DNA of 64,000 bases from Deinococcus murrayi DSM 11303 (GCF_000482805.1 NZ_AXWT01000019.1:2501-66500); one strand, 5' to 3'; counted from the stretch's first letter, positions 1 to 18,202 are shown. Numbers and translations: made by a program. Notes: a model not told the origin generated them from the sequence alone.

Positions 1-1368
<1,368 letters not shown>

Positions 1369-1372
<4 letters not shown>

Positions 1373-2469
1373 GGGCGCACCTCGGAGGGAAAGAAGCGGC
1401 GCTGCACGAACACCATCGCCAGGATGATGAGGGCGAGGATGATGGCCCCCGCCGCCGCCATGTTCACCGGGGCCGCGCCCGCCCGGAAGGTGTTGGCATA
1501 GACGTAGTAGGCCAGCGTAATCAGCGTGTCGCGCGGGGCCGCGCTCCCGATGACGGCGACCTGGTCGAACATCTGCATGGTCCCGATGAGGCCCACGGTG
1601 ATGACGTAAAAGGTCACCGGGCGCAGGTTAGGCACCGTAACGTGCACGAGCTTCTGCCAGGGCGTTGCCCCGTCGATGTCGGCGGCCTCGTACAGCGCTC
1701 CGGGGATGTTTTGCAGGCCCGCCAGGAAAAACAGCATCAGGGTGGGCACCGTCGTGAAGGTGTTTTGGATGATCACCACCAGCAGCGGAATGCTCAGGAC
1801 CTGCACGCCGCCCACGGTGACCCACTTGTCCGCGAAGTACTGGTAGTCAAAGGGGAGAACCTCGCGCACGCCCACCACCCCCAGGAACGCCAGGGCCGCC
1901 GTGACCGCCCCTGCCCCCAGCGCACTCACGACCGCCAGCGCGGGGTCAAACCACCCGGCGGGCCGCCCGGCGCGGCGCTCCAGCCAGACCTGAAGGACCT
2001 GCGCGAGCACCAGCCCGGTCAGGAAGGTCAGCAGCAGCGGCCCGTACGCCTGAAGCTGGGCAATCAAGTAGTTGGCGACCCCCCGGCGCTGAAAGAGCCA
2101 CAGGAAGATGAGGGTAATCACCACGCTGCTGGTGATGGAGGGCATGTACCACGCTGAGCGGAAAAAGGCCATGCCCCGAATGCGGTTGTTCAGCGCGACC
2201 GCCATGAGCAGGGCAAAGACTGTTTGCAGGGTGGTCGTGACAACCGCAAACACCAGGCTGTTGGCGAGCGCCCGCCGAAAGGAGGGGTCGGCGAGCACCT
2301 GCGCGTAGGGCTGCGGCCCGATGAACTGCGGCGTATTGAACAGGTTGAAGTCGGTGAACGAGTAATAGACCGCCCGCCCGAAGGCGTAGAAGAAAAAGAC
2401 GGCGCTGGTGACCAAAAAGGGGAGCAAAAAGAGGTAGGCGGTCGCCGTCTCTTGGCCTCGTCGGAACAT
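1369..2469 (-). CDS. Carbohydrate ABC transporter permease, MalF/UgpA-like
   Basis: This is the partner permease of the importer, 366 residues. It begins with a cytoplasmic RRGQE segment and TM1 at about residues 11-31. The EAA loop EAADIDGATP is at 261-270. The start at 2469 has a GGAGG about 8 nt upstream. It is longer than the usual 290-300 residues of the family because an extra hydrophobic hairpin (about residues 142-205, with a polar linker in the middle) lies between the third and the next core helix. It lies downstream of the binding protein in the same direction and overlaps the next permease by 4 nt. No ATP-binding subunit is encoded nearby, so a shared MsmK/UgpC-type ATPase is inferred. 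Confidence 0.88.
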
Positions 2470-2572
2470 GGCAGGCGCCTCCTTCCGGGGGAGAAAGGGC
2501 AGGGGAAACCGGGGAAGCGCCCGCCCGCGGCTGGGGCGCTCCCGCGGCTTCCGGGGGCGGGGGAGGCTGCGC

Positions 2573-3811
2573 TTAGCGGCGCTGGAAGGTGGTCATGTCG
2601 GCCTGCGCCTTTTTCAGGGCGTCGGCGGCGCTGCGCTGCCCGCTGAGGACCGAGGCCAGCGCTTCATTGATGGGCTTGGCCCAGTCGGGACCCTGCGGGC
2701 CGAAGGTAAAGGCGCGGACATTGCCGTCGTCGGCCCCGGCAAAGACGAGGCGGGCATTCTGGGCACCGGGGTCGGTCTTCTTGAAGTAGGCGTTGTTTTG
2801 CAGCGCCGAACGGCTGGGAATCGCCAAGCCCTGCTCAAGGACATACTGCTGGGCTGGGGCGCTTGTCAGCAGGTTGAGGACCTTGACGGCGGCGGCGCGG
2901 TTCTTGGTGTTCGCGTTGATCGCCCAGCCCACGGTGTACAGGAAGTTGCCGCGCTTGCCGGTCTTGTCGTTTTTGGGCAGCAGGGCGGTGCCGTATTTCA
3001 GGTTAGGGGCGTTGTCGCGCAGGAAGTTCACAATCCAGCCGCCCTCGATGGCGACCGCAACCCGGCCCGTCTTCAGGCAGTCGCCGCCCCAGCCCGCCGA
3101 GAGTTCGCTGGGGGTCACGCCCACCTTGTCCCGCGCCAGCCCGGTGTACCACGTAAAGGCTTCGGCAAAGCGCGGGTCGGCGAGGTTCGTGCGGCCCCGC
3201 GAGTCGAACTGCTGCCACCCGGTCGCGTAGGCAAAGGCCCCGAAGCGGTCCCAGTTGGGCGCGAGGCAGATGCCGTAATACTCATTGCCCAGCCGCTGCT
3301 TCAGGGTCCGCAGCTTGGTCGCCAGGCTGCTCCAGGTGTCGTTGTTGTTGGGATAGGCGACCTTGGCCTCGTCAAAGAGGTCGCGGTTGTACACCAGGGT
3401 CAGGGTGTTGAAGTCCTTGGCGATGGCGTAGAGCCTGCCATTGCGGGTAAAAGCGGTATTCAGGCTCCGGATAAAGGGGCTGGTGTTCACGACCCCGTTG
3501 AGCGGCAGAATCTTGCCGGTCGCTACGAACCCATCGAGGGTTTCGGCGGGGAGGTACATCACGTCCCCGGCGTTGCCCGCCGCGAGCAGGGTGGTCAGGG
3601 CCTGGTTGTAGTCGCCCTGGAGGGGCTGGTACGTCACCGTCACGCCCTCGCGGGCCATCACCGGGCGCACGAAGCGGTTGATAAGGTCATTGACGAGCGC
3701 CTGGTCGGTGCCGCCGTAGCCGTTGATTTTGATCGTGCGGGTCGCGGTCTGCGCGGCGGCGAAGGGGGTGAGGAGGGCGAGACCGAGAGACAAAAAGAGC
3801 ACTCGTTTCAT
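2573..3811 (-). CDS. Carbohydrate ABC transporter substrate-binding protein
   Basis: This is the extracytoplasmic solute-binding protein of the importer (family 1, COG1653 type), 412 residues. It has a classical signal peptide (MKRVLFLSLGLALLTPFAAAQ) with likely cleavage after AAAQ and no lipobox cysteine. The mature part shows alternating features of the maltose/glycerol-3-phosphate binding family, including GDVMYLP near residue 80 and the GGWIVNFLRD region. The start ATG at 3811 has GGAGG 6 nt upstream and overlaps the stop codon of the LacI-type gene as ATGA, so regulator and transporter are co-translated. The substrate cannot be read from the sequence. Confidence 0.88.
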   Translation of the reverse strand: MKRVLFLSLGLALLTPFAAAQTATRTIKINGYGGTDQALVNDLINRFVRPVMAREGVTVTYQPLQGDYNQALTTLLAAGNAGDVMYLPAETLDGFVATGKILPLNGVVNTSPFIRSLNTAFTRNGRLYAIAKDFNTLTLVYNRDLFDEAKVAYPNNNDTWSSLATKLRTLKQRLGNEYYGICLAPNWDRFGAFAYATGWQQFDSRGRTNLADPRFAEAFTWYTGLARDKVGVTPSELSAGWGGDCLKTGRVAVAIEGGWIVNFLRDNAPNLKYGTALLPKNDKTGKRGNFLYTVGWAINANTKNRAAAVKVLNLLTSAPAQQYVLEQGLAIPSRSALQNNAYFKKTDPGAQNARLVFAGADDGNVRAFTFGPQGPDWAKPINEALASVLSGQRSAADALKKAQADMTTFQRR

Positions 3812-4791
3812 GGGGTTCCTCCGAAGGAAGGGGCGGGCGGCGGCGCGACCGTCGCGCCGGGAATGAGCTGGACGGGCACGAACTCTCCGCGGGGGGGCTG
3901 CCCCGCCATGGCCTCCTGCATCAGCGAAAGGGCGGTGCGGGCGATGCGCCCGATGTCCTGGGCGACGGTGGTGAGGCGCAGCGGCAGCGGCAGTTCGGGC
4001 AGGCCGTCAAAGCCCACGACGGATACATCCTCCGGCACCCGCACGCCGAGGTCTTGCAGGGCGGCGATGGCCCCCGCCGCGCTCTCGTCACTCTGGGCAA
4101 AGAGGCCCGTCCAGCGCCGCCCCTCCTCCCAGGCGCGGCGCACCGCGCGGTAACCGCCCAGCACGGTGAAGTCCGACGCGAGGGTCTGCACGCTGGCTCC
4201 CGCCGCCGCCGCCGCCCGCCGAAAGCCGCGCTCGCGGTCCTGGGCCACCTGGCTTTCCCCCGCGCCGAGGTAGGCCAGCTCGCGGTGCCCGGCCCGCAGC
4301 AGTGCGGCGGTCGCCAGGGCCGCGCCCCCCTCGTCGTCGGGAGCCACCCAGAACTCGCCCGGCTGGTGCCCGATGAGGACCGCCGGAACGCCCCGTTCCC
4401 GCAGCACGGTCAGGCGCGGGTCACCGTCGGTCGCGTGCATGACCAGCACGGCCCCCGGCAGCCGCGTGAGCTGAGAGAGGTCCGCCCGCAGGTTCACGAG
4501 CTGCACCCCCAGCAGGGCCGTGTGCTCTTCCAGCGCCTGCCGAAACAGCACGTGGTAGGGGCTGAGCAGGGGGTCACCCGGCGCAAAGGACAGCCCCAGC
4601 GTGCGCCCGGTGCGCCAGCTCAGGTGCCGGGCCGCCGGGTCGGGCGCGTACCCCAGCCGGGTCATGACCTCCTGCACCCGCAAGCGGGTCGGCGCCGCGA
4701 CCGCCGCATGTCCGTTAATCACGCGGCTGACCGTGCCCTTGCTGACGCCGGCGGCGCGGGCGATGTCGTCGATGGTGGGAGGGCGGGACAT
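3808..4791 (-). CDS. LacI-family transcriptional repressor of the sugar importer
   Basis: About 327 residues. The N-terminal helix-turn-helix with hinge is at residues 6-50 (TIDDIARAAGVSKGTVSRVI), followed by a periplasmic-binding-protein-like effector domain. It is first in the operon with the binding protein and both permeases, so it probably autoregulates. Two LacI-type palindromes lie just upstream at 4829 and 4884. The start is uncertain: ATG 4791 places the HTH at the usual distance, but in-frame GTG codons at 4806 (GAGG 9 nt upstream) and 4821 are possible. The sugar effector is unknown. Confidence 0.9.
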   Translation of the reverse strand: MSRPPTIDDIARAAGVSKGTVSRVINGHAAVAAPTRLRVQEVMTRLGYAPDPAARHLSWRTGRTLGLSFAPGDPLLSPYHVLFRQALEEHTALLGVQLVNLRADLSQLTRLPGAVLVMHATDGDPRLTVLRERGVPAVLIGHQPGEFWVAPDDEGGAALATAALLRAGHRELAYLGAGESQVAQDRERGFRRAAAAAGASVQTLASDFTVLGGYRAVRRAWEEGRRWTGLFAQSDESAAGAIAALQDLGVRVPEDVSVVGFDGLPELPLPLRLTTVAQDIGRIARTALSLMQEAMAGQPPRGEFVPVQLIPGATVAPPPAPSFGGTP

Positions 4792-4828
4792 GGAAACAGG
4801 ATTCACCGTAGGCAGCCTCACCTCCGTC

Positions 4829-4842
4829 TGTAACCGGTTCCA
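4829..4842. promoter_or_regulatory. LacI-type operator 1
   Basis: TGTAACCGGTTCCA is a near-palindrome centred on AACCGGTT, the central form expected for LacI-family operators. It lies within 40 bp of the repressor start and so probably blocks its promoter. Binding is inferred. Confidence 0.55.
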
Positions 4843-4883
4843 ATCGACAAGAGACTGACCCGTCTCGACTGGCCTAGACAGTT

Positions 4884-4897
4884 TGTAAGCGGTTACG
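4884..4897. promoter_or_regulatory. LacI-type operator 2
   Basis: TGTAAGCGGTTACG is a near-perfect inverted repeat (GTAA-GC-GGTTAC type). Its centre is 55 bp from the centre of the first operator, a spacing that would allow cooperative binding. The stretch 4792-5059 holds these operators and otherwise no gene. Confidence 0.6.
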
Positions 4898-5059
4898 ACG
4901 CTATTGTGGGCTTTTCGGGGGGGTTGTCAAGTGGGGGGCGACTCAATGCCGGAGCACCCTGGAGCAGGGACCCCCCCCGCCCCGGTGGGCTAGACTGAGC
5001 GGCTGAACGCGCCCGCGCCGCCCCTGGCCGGAGCGCCCATACCCCGGAGGGACCCCAAT

Positions 5060-5359
5060 ATGGCCGAGCGAGATATTGACAAGCTTCTTTCCCTGACCGA
5101 CAGCAAGTACCGCCTTTCGGTCGTGACCGCCAAGCGGGCGTTGCAACTGCGCTCCGGTGCGCCCAGCGTGTTGCCCGTCGAGCAGCGGGTACGCACCCGC
5201 AACCTCGTCACCCAGGCGATGCGCGAACTTGCCACGGGCAAGCTCACGGTGGGTACCAACTTGATGGACGAGGCCCGTTTTCATCAAGATTACGTGCGCC
5301 AGCGCCAGGCGCAACTGCAAGCGCAGCTCAACGCTGAACGCGAGCGCGAACGCGACTGA
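5060..5359 (+). CDS. rpoZ: DNA-directed RNA polymerase subunit omega
   Basis: 99 residues. This small subunit helps assemble and stabilise the beta-prime subunit of RNA polymerase. The N-terminal part AERDIDKLLSLTDSKYRLSV and the later block RTRNLVTQAMRELATG match the omega family, and the highly charged C-terminal tail is typical of Deinococcus. The start at 5060 has a GGAGG about 10 nt upstream. A TAGACT hexamer at 4991-4996 could be its -10 element, without a convincing -35. The gene is monocistronic and ends before a long hairpin it shares with the convergent amidase gene. Confidence 0.95.
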   Translation: MAERDIDKLLSLTDSKYRLSVVTAKRALQLRSGAPSVLPVEQRVRTRNLVTQAMRELATGKLTVGTNLMDEARFHQDYVRQRQAQLQAQLNAERERERD

Positions 5360-5376
5360 GCCGGACGTCGATTGCA

Positions 5377-5419
5377 CCAAGCCAAGGCCCCCGCAGCATC
5401 GGCGGGGGCCTTGGCTTGG
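5377..5419. terminator. Bidirectional hairpin between rpoZ and the amidase gene
   Basis: A perfect 18-bp inverted repeat (arms 5377-5394 and 5402-5419, starting CCAAGCCAAGG) has a 7-nt loop and separates two convergent genes. No T-run follows on either strand, so termination is inferred from strength and position. Confidence 0.7.
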
Positions 5420-5438
5420 GGGTAGAGGGGGGAGGAGG

Positions 5439-7214
<1,776 letters not shown>

Positions 7215-7310
7215 GTGTGCGCCCACTGTAATCCTAAAGAGTGAGAAGCGCGACCCCTCTGCTCATGATGAGGCCGCTCGGCTCATCCGGCGCGTCAAGG
7301 CCGGGCGACA

Positions 7311-7346
7311 CTGACCCGCAGGAGAGGTCCGGCCTACACTCTGGCC
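7311..7346 (+). promoter_or_regulatory. Leaderless promoter of dnaE
   Basis: A -35-like CTGACC (7311-7316) is followed after an 18-bp spacer by the -10 TACACT (7335-7340), which ends 6 nt before the ATG. No Shine-Dalgarno is present, so transcription probably starts at or next to the start codon. Confidence 0.65.
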
Positions 7347-11327
<3,981 letters not shown>

Positions 11328-11378
11328 GCAGGGGGCGCTGGGCGCTCAGCGGCCTTGCTCATCCCCCCCGACCGGTGT

Positions 11379-11393
11379 TACCCTCTCCCCACC
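11379..11393 (+). promoter_or_regulatory. Putative leaderless promoter (-10 TACCCT)
   Basis: TACCCT at 11379-11384 lies 9 nt before ATG 11394 and there is no ribosome-binding site. Confidence 0.45.
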
Positions 11394-12323
11394 ATGACAC
11401 CCCTGCTGACGCCGCGCCAGGACCTGGCCCTGCGAGGGCTGGCCGCTGCTGCCCTCGCCCTGTTCGGGGTGTGCGCGGCCCTGGTCTTTTTCCTGCTGCG
11501 GGCGTGGGCGGGGATGCCAGAGGATACGCGGGAACTCGGCATTCCTGCCCTGCCGCTGGCCCGCGTGCTGCCGCACCTCGTGCTGGAGGGGACGCTGGGC
11601 CTGCTCACGGGGCTGCTGGGGGCGGCCTTGCTGGGCTTCCGGGCGTGGGCGGCGGGGTTGCCACACCGGGACGACCGGGCAGCGCGGCGGGCCTTTGTCG
11701 CGGCGACGCAGGGCTTTCGCTGGGCGCTGGGGCTGGGCGTGCTGACCTTCGTGGGGCTGCGGCTGTGGGCAATGGGGCAACCGCAGCCCACCATGCAACT
11801 GCTGCCCGCTGGGTTGTACGCCTTTCTCACGGTGGTGCTGGTCACCGGGCTGACCGGGCCGCTGCTGGGGTTGCTGTGGCTGGGCTTCGGAGGGCTGTCG
11901 CGCTGGGCACGGCGGGTGGGGCCGTGGCAACAGCACCCCGCACCGTCAGGAGCGCTGCACCGTGCCCTGCGGGACGCGAACTCGCCCCTGAAGTACGCCG
12001 CCGCCTTGCTGCTGGGCCTGGGCCTGTGGATGTCGCCCGCGACGCTGATGGAAGTGACCACCTCGGCGTACCACATCACCGACTTTGACGGGGTGCTCGC
12101 TGGGCAGCTGCAACCCCTCCTCTCGGTGGTGGTGGGGCTGCTGCTCACTACTGGGTTCACGCTGCTGCTGTGGCGTTCGCTGACGCGGCAGGTCTGCTCC
12201 GTCCTTGACCCCCAGCGCAGCGCTGTCTCCGAGCTGCTGGAGCGCCAGGAGACGCCGCCCGTCGAGCGGGGCCGGGTCAGCCCCGCCGAGGCGCTGCGGG
12301 GTGCCCTGCGCCCGCCGTACTGA
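11394..12323 (+). CDS. Hypothetical integral membrane protein
   Basis: About 309 residues. I do not recognise the family. About six hydrophobic segments are visible (near residues 12-35, 53-75, 100-120, 130-165, 203-222 and 243-263), separated by Arg-rich loops. The C-terminal about 45 residues are hydrophilic and probably cytoplasmic. ATG 11394 is chosen over an in-frame ATG at 11355 because a TACCCT hexamer sits just before it. It lies downstream of dnaE in the same direction and ends in a hairpin shared with the convergent pilT-like gene. Confidence 0.75.
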   Translation: MTPLLTPRQDLALRGLAAAALALFGVCAALVFFLLRAWAGMPEDTRELGIPALPLARVLPHLVLEGTLGLLTGLLGAALLGFRAWAAGLPHRDDRAARRAFVAATQGFRWALGLGVLTFVGLRLWAMGQPQPTMQLLPAGLYAFLTVVLVTGLTGPLLGLLWLGFGGLSRWARRVGPWQQHPAPSGALHRALRDANSPLKYAAALLLGLGLWMSPATLMEVTTSAYHITDFDGVLAGQLQPLLSVVVGLLLTTGFTLLLWRSLTRQVCSVLDPQRSAVSELLERQETPPVERGRVSPAEALRGALRPPY

Positions 12324-12333
12324 CCCCCCAAGA

Positions 12334-12372
12334 AAACCCCCGGCACGTCCTGACGGTGAGCGTGCCGGGTTT
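12334..12372. terminator. Bidirectional terminator hairpin
   Basis: The inverted repeat CCCGGCACG (12339-12347) / CGTGCCGGG (12361-12369) has an A-run before it and TTT after it, so it can act for both convergent genes. Confidence 0.7.
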
Positions 12373-12384
12373 CTGTGCGCAGGC

Positions 12385-13464
<1,080 letters not shown>

Positions 13465-13542
13465 CTCGCCCCGCAGGCTAGCGAACGGGGTCTTACAGCT
13501 TTCTGCGCGCCCGCTCGCCGGGACGGGGCAGCGGGCGCGGGG

Positions 13543-14127
13543 TCACTCACCCAGGGCCTTGGCTTCCTTCTCGCCGCGCAGCTTGCGGCTCTCCAGGTCC
13601 GCGTGCTGGGTGAGGTAGCGCAGCCAGCCCTTGGGGGTCAGCGGTCCCAGACCGTTGTGCTCGACGGTCAGCCCCTCGGCGGGCGGCGAGGCGTTCAGGC
13701 GGCGGGCGAGGTCCACCGTCCGCGAGCGGGTCTGCGAGAGCAGCTCTTGCAACTCGCGCAGCGAGACGCCCGCGCCGGGCTTGTAGGGGTGGTGCTCGTC
13801 GCGCACGAACTCGCGCTCGCCCAGCGCCACTCGCAGCCGCTCCTGGCCCCAGCGCTCGATGCCGATAATGTGCGTCAGCACCCCCCGGTTGGCCGGCGTG
13901 TTGGCGGCGCGGCCCGCCCGCTGAAAGAGGGCGACTCCGGCCCGCTCCAGCCCCTGGGCAAGTTCGGCGTAGCTCTGGCGGGCGGCGGGGCGCTCCAGCG
14001 CCTGCGCGACAAACAGTTCTTTGACGTCTTCCTTGCGGTAGCGGGCGACATAGGCGGCCCCGGCGGCCACCCCAACGGTCGCCACGGTGACGACGGTGGG
14101 CACAAACAACTTGCGGCGCTTGGTCAT
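13543..14127 (-). CDS. Membrane-anchored DinB-like (DUF664-type) protein
   Basis: 194 residues. A short basic N-terminus (MTKRRKLF) and one hydrophobic segment at about 9-27 suggest a membrane anchor. The rest is helical and resembles the DinB-like four-helix fold, with the TPKGWLRYLTQHADLE region matching the last helices. The family often binds a metal through histidines, and His residues are present in LTHIIGIERW and TQHADLE. The function is unknown. The start is supported by a TAGACT promoter hexamer 6 nt upstream that overlaps the end of the neighbouring cyclo-ligase gene. Confidence 0.7.
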   Translation of the reverse strand: MTKRRKLFVPTVVTVATVGVAAGAAYVARYRKEDVKELFVAQALERPAARQSYAELAQGLERAGVALFQRAGRAANTPANRGVLTHIIGIERWGQERLRVALGEREFVRDEHHPYKPGAGVSLRELQELLSQTRSRTVDLARRLNASPPAEGLTVEHNGLGPLTPKGWLRYLTQHADLESRKLRGEKEAKALGE

Positions 14128-14139
14128 GAATTCAGTCTA
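14128..14139 (-). promoter_or_regulatory. Leaderless promoter of the DinB-like gene
   Basis: The -10 TAGACT (complement of 14134-14139) ends 6 nt before the ATG at 14127, and it overlaps the stop codon of the upstream gene. Confidence 0.6.
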
Positions 14140-14704
14140 AGGTTTGTGGGGGGGCGGGAGCCACGACCTCTCCCGGCAGGCCGATGAGCCGCACCTGCGA
14201 ATCTGGCGGGCAGGGCAGCACGTCCACGAGCATCAGCGGGTGCGCCAGCGTGTATTCGGGCACGCCGAGGCTAAGGCCCCGCGCCCCCCAACCAAAGCCC
14301 TTGCCTAGTCGCCCACCCTGGCGGTCAGCGGCAACGCAGGCGAGGACGGCGGCCTGTGCTCCCTCCGGGTGCAGCCGCGGCTCGCCCACGCGGGGCATTG
14401 CCCGGAGCTGCGCCCCCGCCGGGTCGCTGAGGCACCAGTACCACCCTTCCCGCGTCTGGTGCGGCACATAGATGGCCACCCCCGCCTCCAGCGCGAGCTT
14501 GCGCAGGGGATACAGCACCCGGTCCCCCCCCACGACCAGGGTGCGGTGCCGGGTCACCTGCGGATGAGAGAGGAGCGCCCGCGCCGCCTGCGCCGCCCCG
14601 ACAAAGTTGGGATGGTGCCCGTGCGGCGGCAGCGGGTACCCGCAGGCCCGCTCGCGCAGCAGCCGCGTCCAGACGGTTTCGCGCCACGTCCCCGGCAGGG
14701 TCAT
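14132..14704 (-). CDS. 5-formyltetrahydrofolate cyclo-ligase
   Basis: About 190 residues, cytoplasmic. It converts 5-formyl-THF to 5,10-methenyl-THF with ATP, returning an inhibitory folate to the one-carbon pool. The N-terminal TWRETVWTRLLRERACGYP and the C-terminal GKGFGWGARGLSLGVPEY region correspond to the family's folate site and GKGxGYYD-like loop, though the loop is altered to GKGFGWGARG. I chose ATG 14704, 10 nt after the acyltransferase stop, which implies coupling with that gene. A longer in-frame reading from 14797 would overlap the acyltransferase. The family assignment is moderately strong because the ATP loop diverges. Confidence 0.7.
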   Translation of the reverse strand: MTLPGTWRETVWTRLLRERACGYPLPPHGHHPNFVGAAQAARALLSHPQVTRHRTLVVGGDRVLYPLRKLALEAGVAIYVPHQTREGWYWCLSDPAGAQLRAMPRVGEPRLHPEGAQAAVLACVAADRQGGRLGKGFGWGARGLSLGVPEYTLAHPLMLVDVLPCPPDSQVRLIGLPGEVVAPAPPQTLD

Positions 14705-14714
14705 GGCAGGGGAG

Positions 14715-15593
<879 letters not shown>

Positions 15594-15606
15594 GCCTGCC
15601 ACTGTA
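15594..15606 (-). promoter_or_regulatory. Leaderless promoter of the acyltransferase gene
   Basis: TACAGT (complement of 15601-15606) is followed by 7 nt and the GTG start. It is identical in hexamer and spacing to the fabI promoter. Confidence 0.65.
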
Positions 15607-15651
15607 GCGCGTGGGAGGCGGCCCACTGTGGGAAGTAAAGCAGGGTTGAGG

Positions 15652-15751
15652 GAAGTGGGCGGTGGTCAGTGGGAAGTGGTCAGTGGAGAGGGAAAGCTTT
15701 TGCCAGAGCCGAAGCCCTCCGGTTCCACTCCCCACTCCCTACTCCCCACTG
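15652..15751. repeat. Heptad repeat arrays A1 (NNNGTGG) and A2 (CCCACTC)
   Basis: 15652-15693 reads as six 7-bp units of the form gaagtgg/tcagtgg. 15724-15751 reads as four units of the form cccactc. The two arrays are roughly complementary, so the spacer between fabI and the acyltransferase gene could fold into one long imperfect hairpin. Confidence 0.75.
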
Positions 15752-15761
15752 CCCAAAGACC

Positions 15762-16547
<786 letters not shown>

Positions 16548-16560
16548 GGGGGCGACTGTA
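16548..16560 (-). promoter_or_regulatory. Leaderless promoter of fabI
   Basis: TACAGT (complement of 16555-16560) plus 7 nt before the ATG, with no Shine-Dalgarno. Confidence 0.65.
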
Positions 16561-16650
16561 GCAACGCGGCGGGGCCAGGGTTGGAGCGGGTGCAAGAAAA
16601 GGGGGTGTGGGCCAGGCTTTCTTCTCCATCCAGTGCGGGGGATGCAGCCT

Positions 16651-16723
16651 TCACGCTGAGGGGAGCGAAGGGTCCCAGTCACCCGACGAGGAGATGCTTC
16701 GCCCTGCGGCTCAGCATGACAGG
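16651..16723. repeat. Palindromic MITE/REP-like repeat
   Basis: The left arm 16651-16676 (TCACGCTGAGGGGAGCGAAG and on) and the right arm 16691-16720 (GAGATGCTTCGCCCTGCGGC and on) are imperfect inverted copies. Read outward, each has the form TCAYGCTGAG..GCGAAG. This resembles a GC-rich palindromic repeat I remember from intergenic regions of several phyla. No coding potential is apparent. Most of the gene-free stretch 16548-16941 is this element plus the heptads that follow. Confidence 0.65.
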
Positions 16724-16832
16724 CCCTCCGTTGCTGATGAACAGAAGCCGCCTGTTTCGCTTGGACAGGATTCAAGCCGAGTCACAAGCCGAGTCAAGAG
16801 AAAAGCCTGCGGTGCCAGCGCAGCTTCCCCCC

Positions 16833-16881
16833 GCTGCCCGCTGAGAGCTGACGGCTGACAGCTAACGGCTGAGAGCTGACC
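16833..16881. repeat. Heptad repeat array B (GCTGACG)
   Basis: Seven consecutive 7-bp units of the form GCTGANN (gctgccc, gctgaga, gctgacg, gctgaca, gctaacg, gctgaga, gctgacc) fill the space before the pgeF-like gene. Confidence 0.85.
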
Positions 16882-16941
16882 GCCCCCTCCCACCTCTCCC
16901 ACACCCCCACCGGGGGTAGACCCGTCAGACTTCGGTGAGAC

Positions 16942-17691
16942 ATGCGCTTTCATACTGACTCTCTGATGCTGTTGCGCTCGCCCCTGCTCGGCCTGCCCCA
17001 CGCGTTTACCACGCGGGTGGGCGGCGTGTCGCTGGGGGCCTACGCAGGCCTCAACCTCGACGACCGCGAGGACGACCCGCGGGCGGTCGCCGAGAATCGC
17101 CGCCGGGTGGCGGAGGCGCTGGGCTTCGGCGCGGACCGGGTGGCCCGGCTCCATCAGGTGCACGGCACCGACGTGCGAGAAGCGCGGCCCGGCGTGCAGG
17201 AGGGCGACGCGCTCGTAAGCACCGAGCCGGGGCTGCTCCTCGCGGTCGGGACCGCCGACTGTTACCCCATCCTCCTCGCGGACGAGGGGGCCGGGGTGGT
17301 CGGGGCCGCGCACGCGGGCTGGCGCGGCACGCTGGGGCGCATCGCCGCCCGCACGGTGGAAGCGATGGTGGCGCGGGGGGCGAGTCCCGCCCGCATCCGC
17401 GCCGCCGTCGGCCCCGGCATCTGCGGCGAGCGGTATGCGGTCGGCGTGGACGTGGCCCGGCAGTTCCGGGAAGCGGGGCTGGGGGACAGTGTGCTGGAGC
17501 GGGAGGGCGGCCCGCACCTCGACCTCGCCGGGGCGAACCGAGCGGTGCTGCTGGGGGCGGGGCTAAAGCCGGAACACCTCTGGCTGAGTGGGCGCTGCTC
17601 GACCGAAAGCGAGTTTTACTCCTACCGCCGGGACGCGGGCCGCACCGGGCGGATGTGGGCGGTCATCGGGCTGCCGGGGGCGGGCGCGTGA
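16942..17691 (+). CDS. pgeF: YfiH/PgeF family protein (purine nucleoside phosphorylase/laccase-like)
   Basis: 249 residues. The family was long annotated as polyphenol oxidase. Members act on purine nucleosides and, in E. coli, edit peptidoglycan composition. Visible family blocks are FTTRVGGVS, RLHQVHGTDV, TADCYPILL, HAGWRG, GPGICGERYAVG, CSTES and FYSYRRD.GRTGR, which hold the zinc/copper-binding His and Cys residues. An in-frame ATG at 16963 is an alternative start. It is coupled to the HAD phosphatase gene by a GTGA overlap. Confidence 0.9.
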   Translation: MRFHTDSLMLLRSPLLGLPHAFTTRVGGVSLGAYAGLNLDDREDDPRAVAENRRRVAEALGFGADRVARLHQVHGTDVREARPGVQEGDALVSTEPGLLLAVGTADCYPILLADEGAGVVGAAHAGWRGTLGRIAARTVEAMVARGASPARIRAAVGPGICGERYAVGVDVARQFREAGLGDSVLEREGGPHLDLAGANRAVLLGAGLKPEHLWLSGRCSTESEFYSYRRDAGRTGRMWAVIGLPGAGA

Positions 17692-18188
17692 GCCTGCTGC
17701 GGCCCCGTGACGTGATTGGGCACGTCCACGACATCACCCCAGAGTTTCTGGCGGCGCGGGGGCTGCGCGGGCTGCTGCTTGACCTCGACAACACCCTGAT
17801 TCCCTACGGCAGCTACGAGGAACGGGCCGACGTGATGGCCTGGGTCGCGGGGCTGCGGCGGGCAGGCATCCGGCTGTACCTGCTGAGCAACGCGACCGGC
17901 AAGCGTGCCCGCTTCTGGCTCGACAAGCTCGGCTTCGAGGGGGTCGGGATGGCGGGCAAGCCCAACCCCCGCGCCTTTCGGCAAGCGCTCGCGCAGCTTG
18001 GCTTGCCCCCCCAGCAGGTCGGCATGGTGGGCGACCAGCTCTTTACCGACGTGCTGGGGGGCAACCTCGCGGGGATGCACACCATCCTCGTGCATCCCCT
18101 AGAGGGCAATGCCCTGCCGCACACCCGCGCCGCCCGGCGGCTGGAGCGGGCGGTGCTGAAACGCTACGGACACGACTGGCGGGCCTAG
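17688..18188 (+). CDS. YqeG-type HAD (IIIA) phosphatase
   Basis: About 166 residues. HAD motif I LLLDLDNTLIPYG, motif II LLSNATGKR, motif III lysine in GMAGKPNPRAF and motif IV GMVGDQLFTDVLGGN are all intact, so it should be an active phosphatase. YqeG-type proteins are cytoplasmic and the substrate is not settled. GTG 17688 overlaps the pgeF stop as GTGA, so the two are probably co-translated. It ends 60 bp before pilB. Confidence 0.9.
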   Translation: MSLLRPRDVIGHVHDITPEFLAARGLRGLLLDLDNTLIPYGSYEERADVMAWVAGLRRAGIRLYLLSNATGKRARFWLDKLGFEGVGMAGKPNPRAFRQALAQLGLPPQQVGMVGDQLFTDVLGGNLAGMHTILVHPLEGNALPHTRAARRLERAVLKRYGHDWRA

Positions 18189-18202
18189 CCCCGCCCCCAG
18201 CA

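Noticed and set aside
2468..4153. A 561-codon plus-strand frame over the ABC importer genes
   Set aside because: It is antisense to the binding protein and repressor, both of which have clear motifs and ribosome sites.
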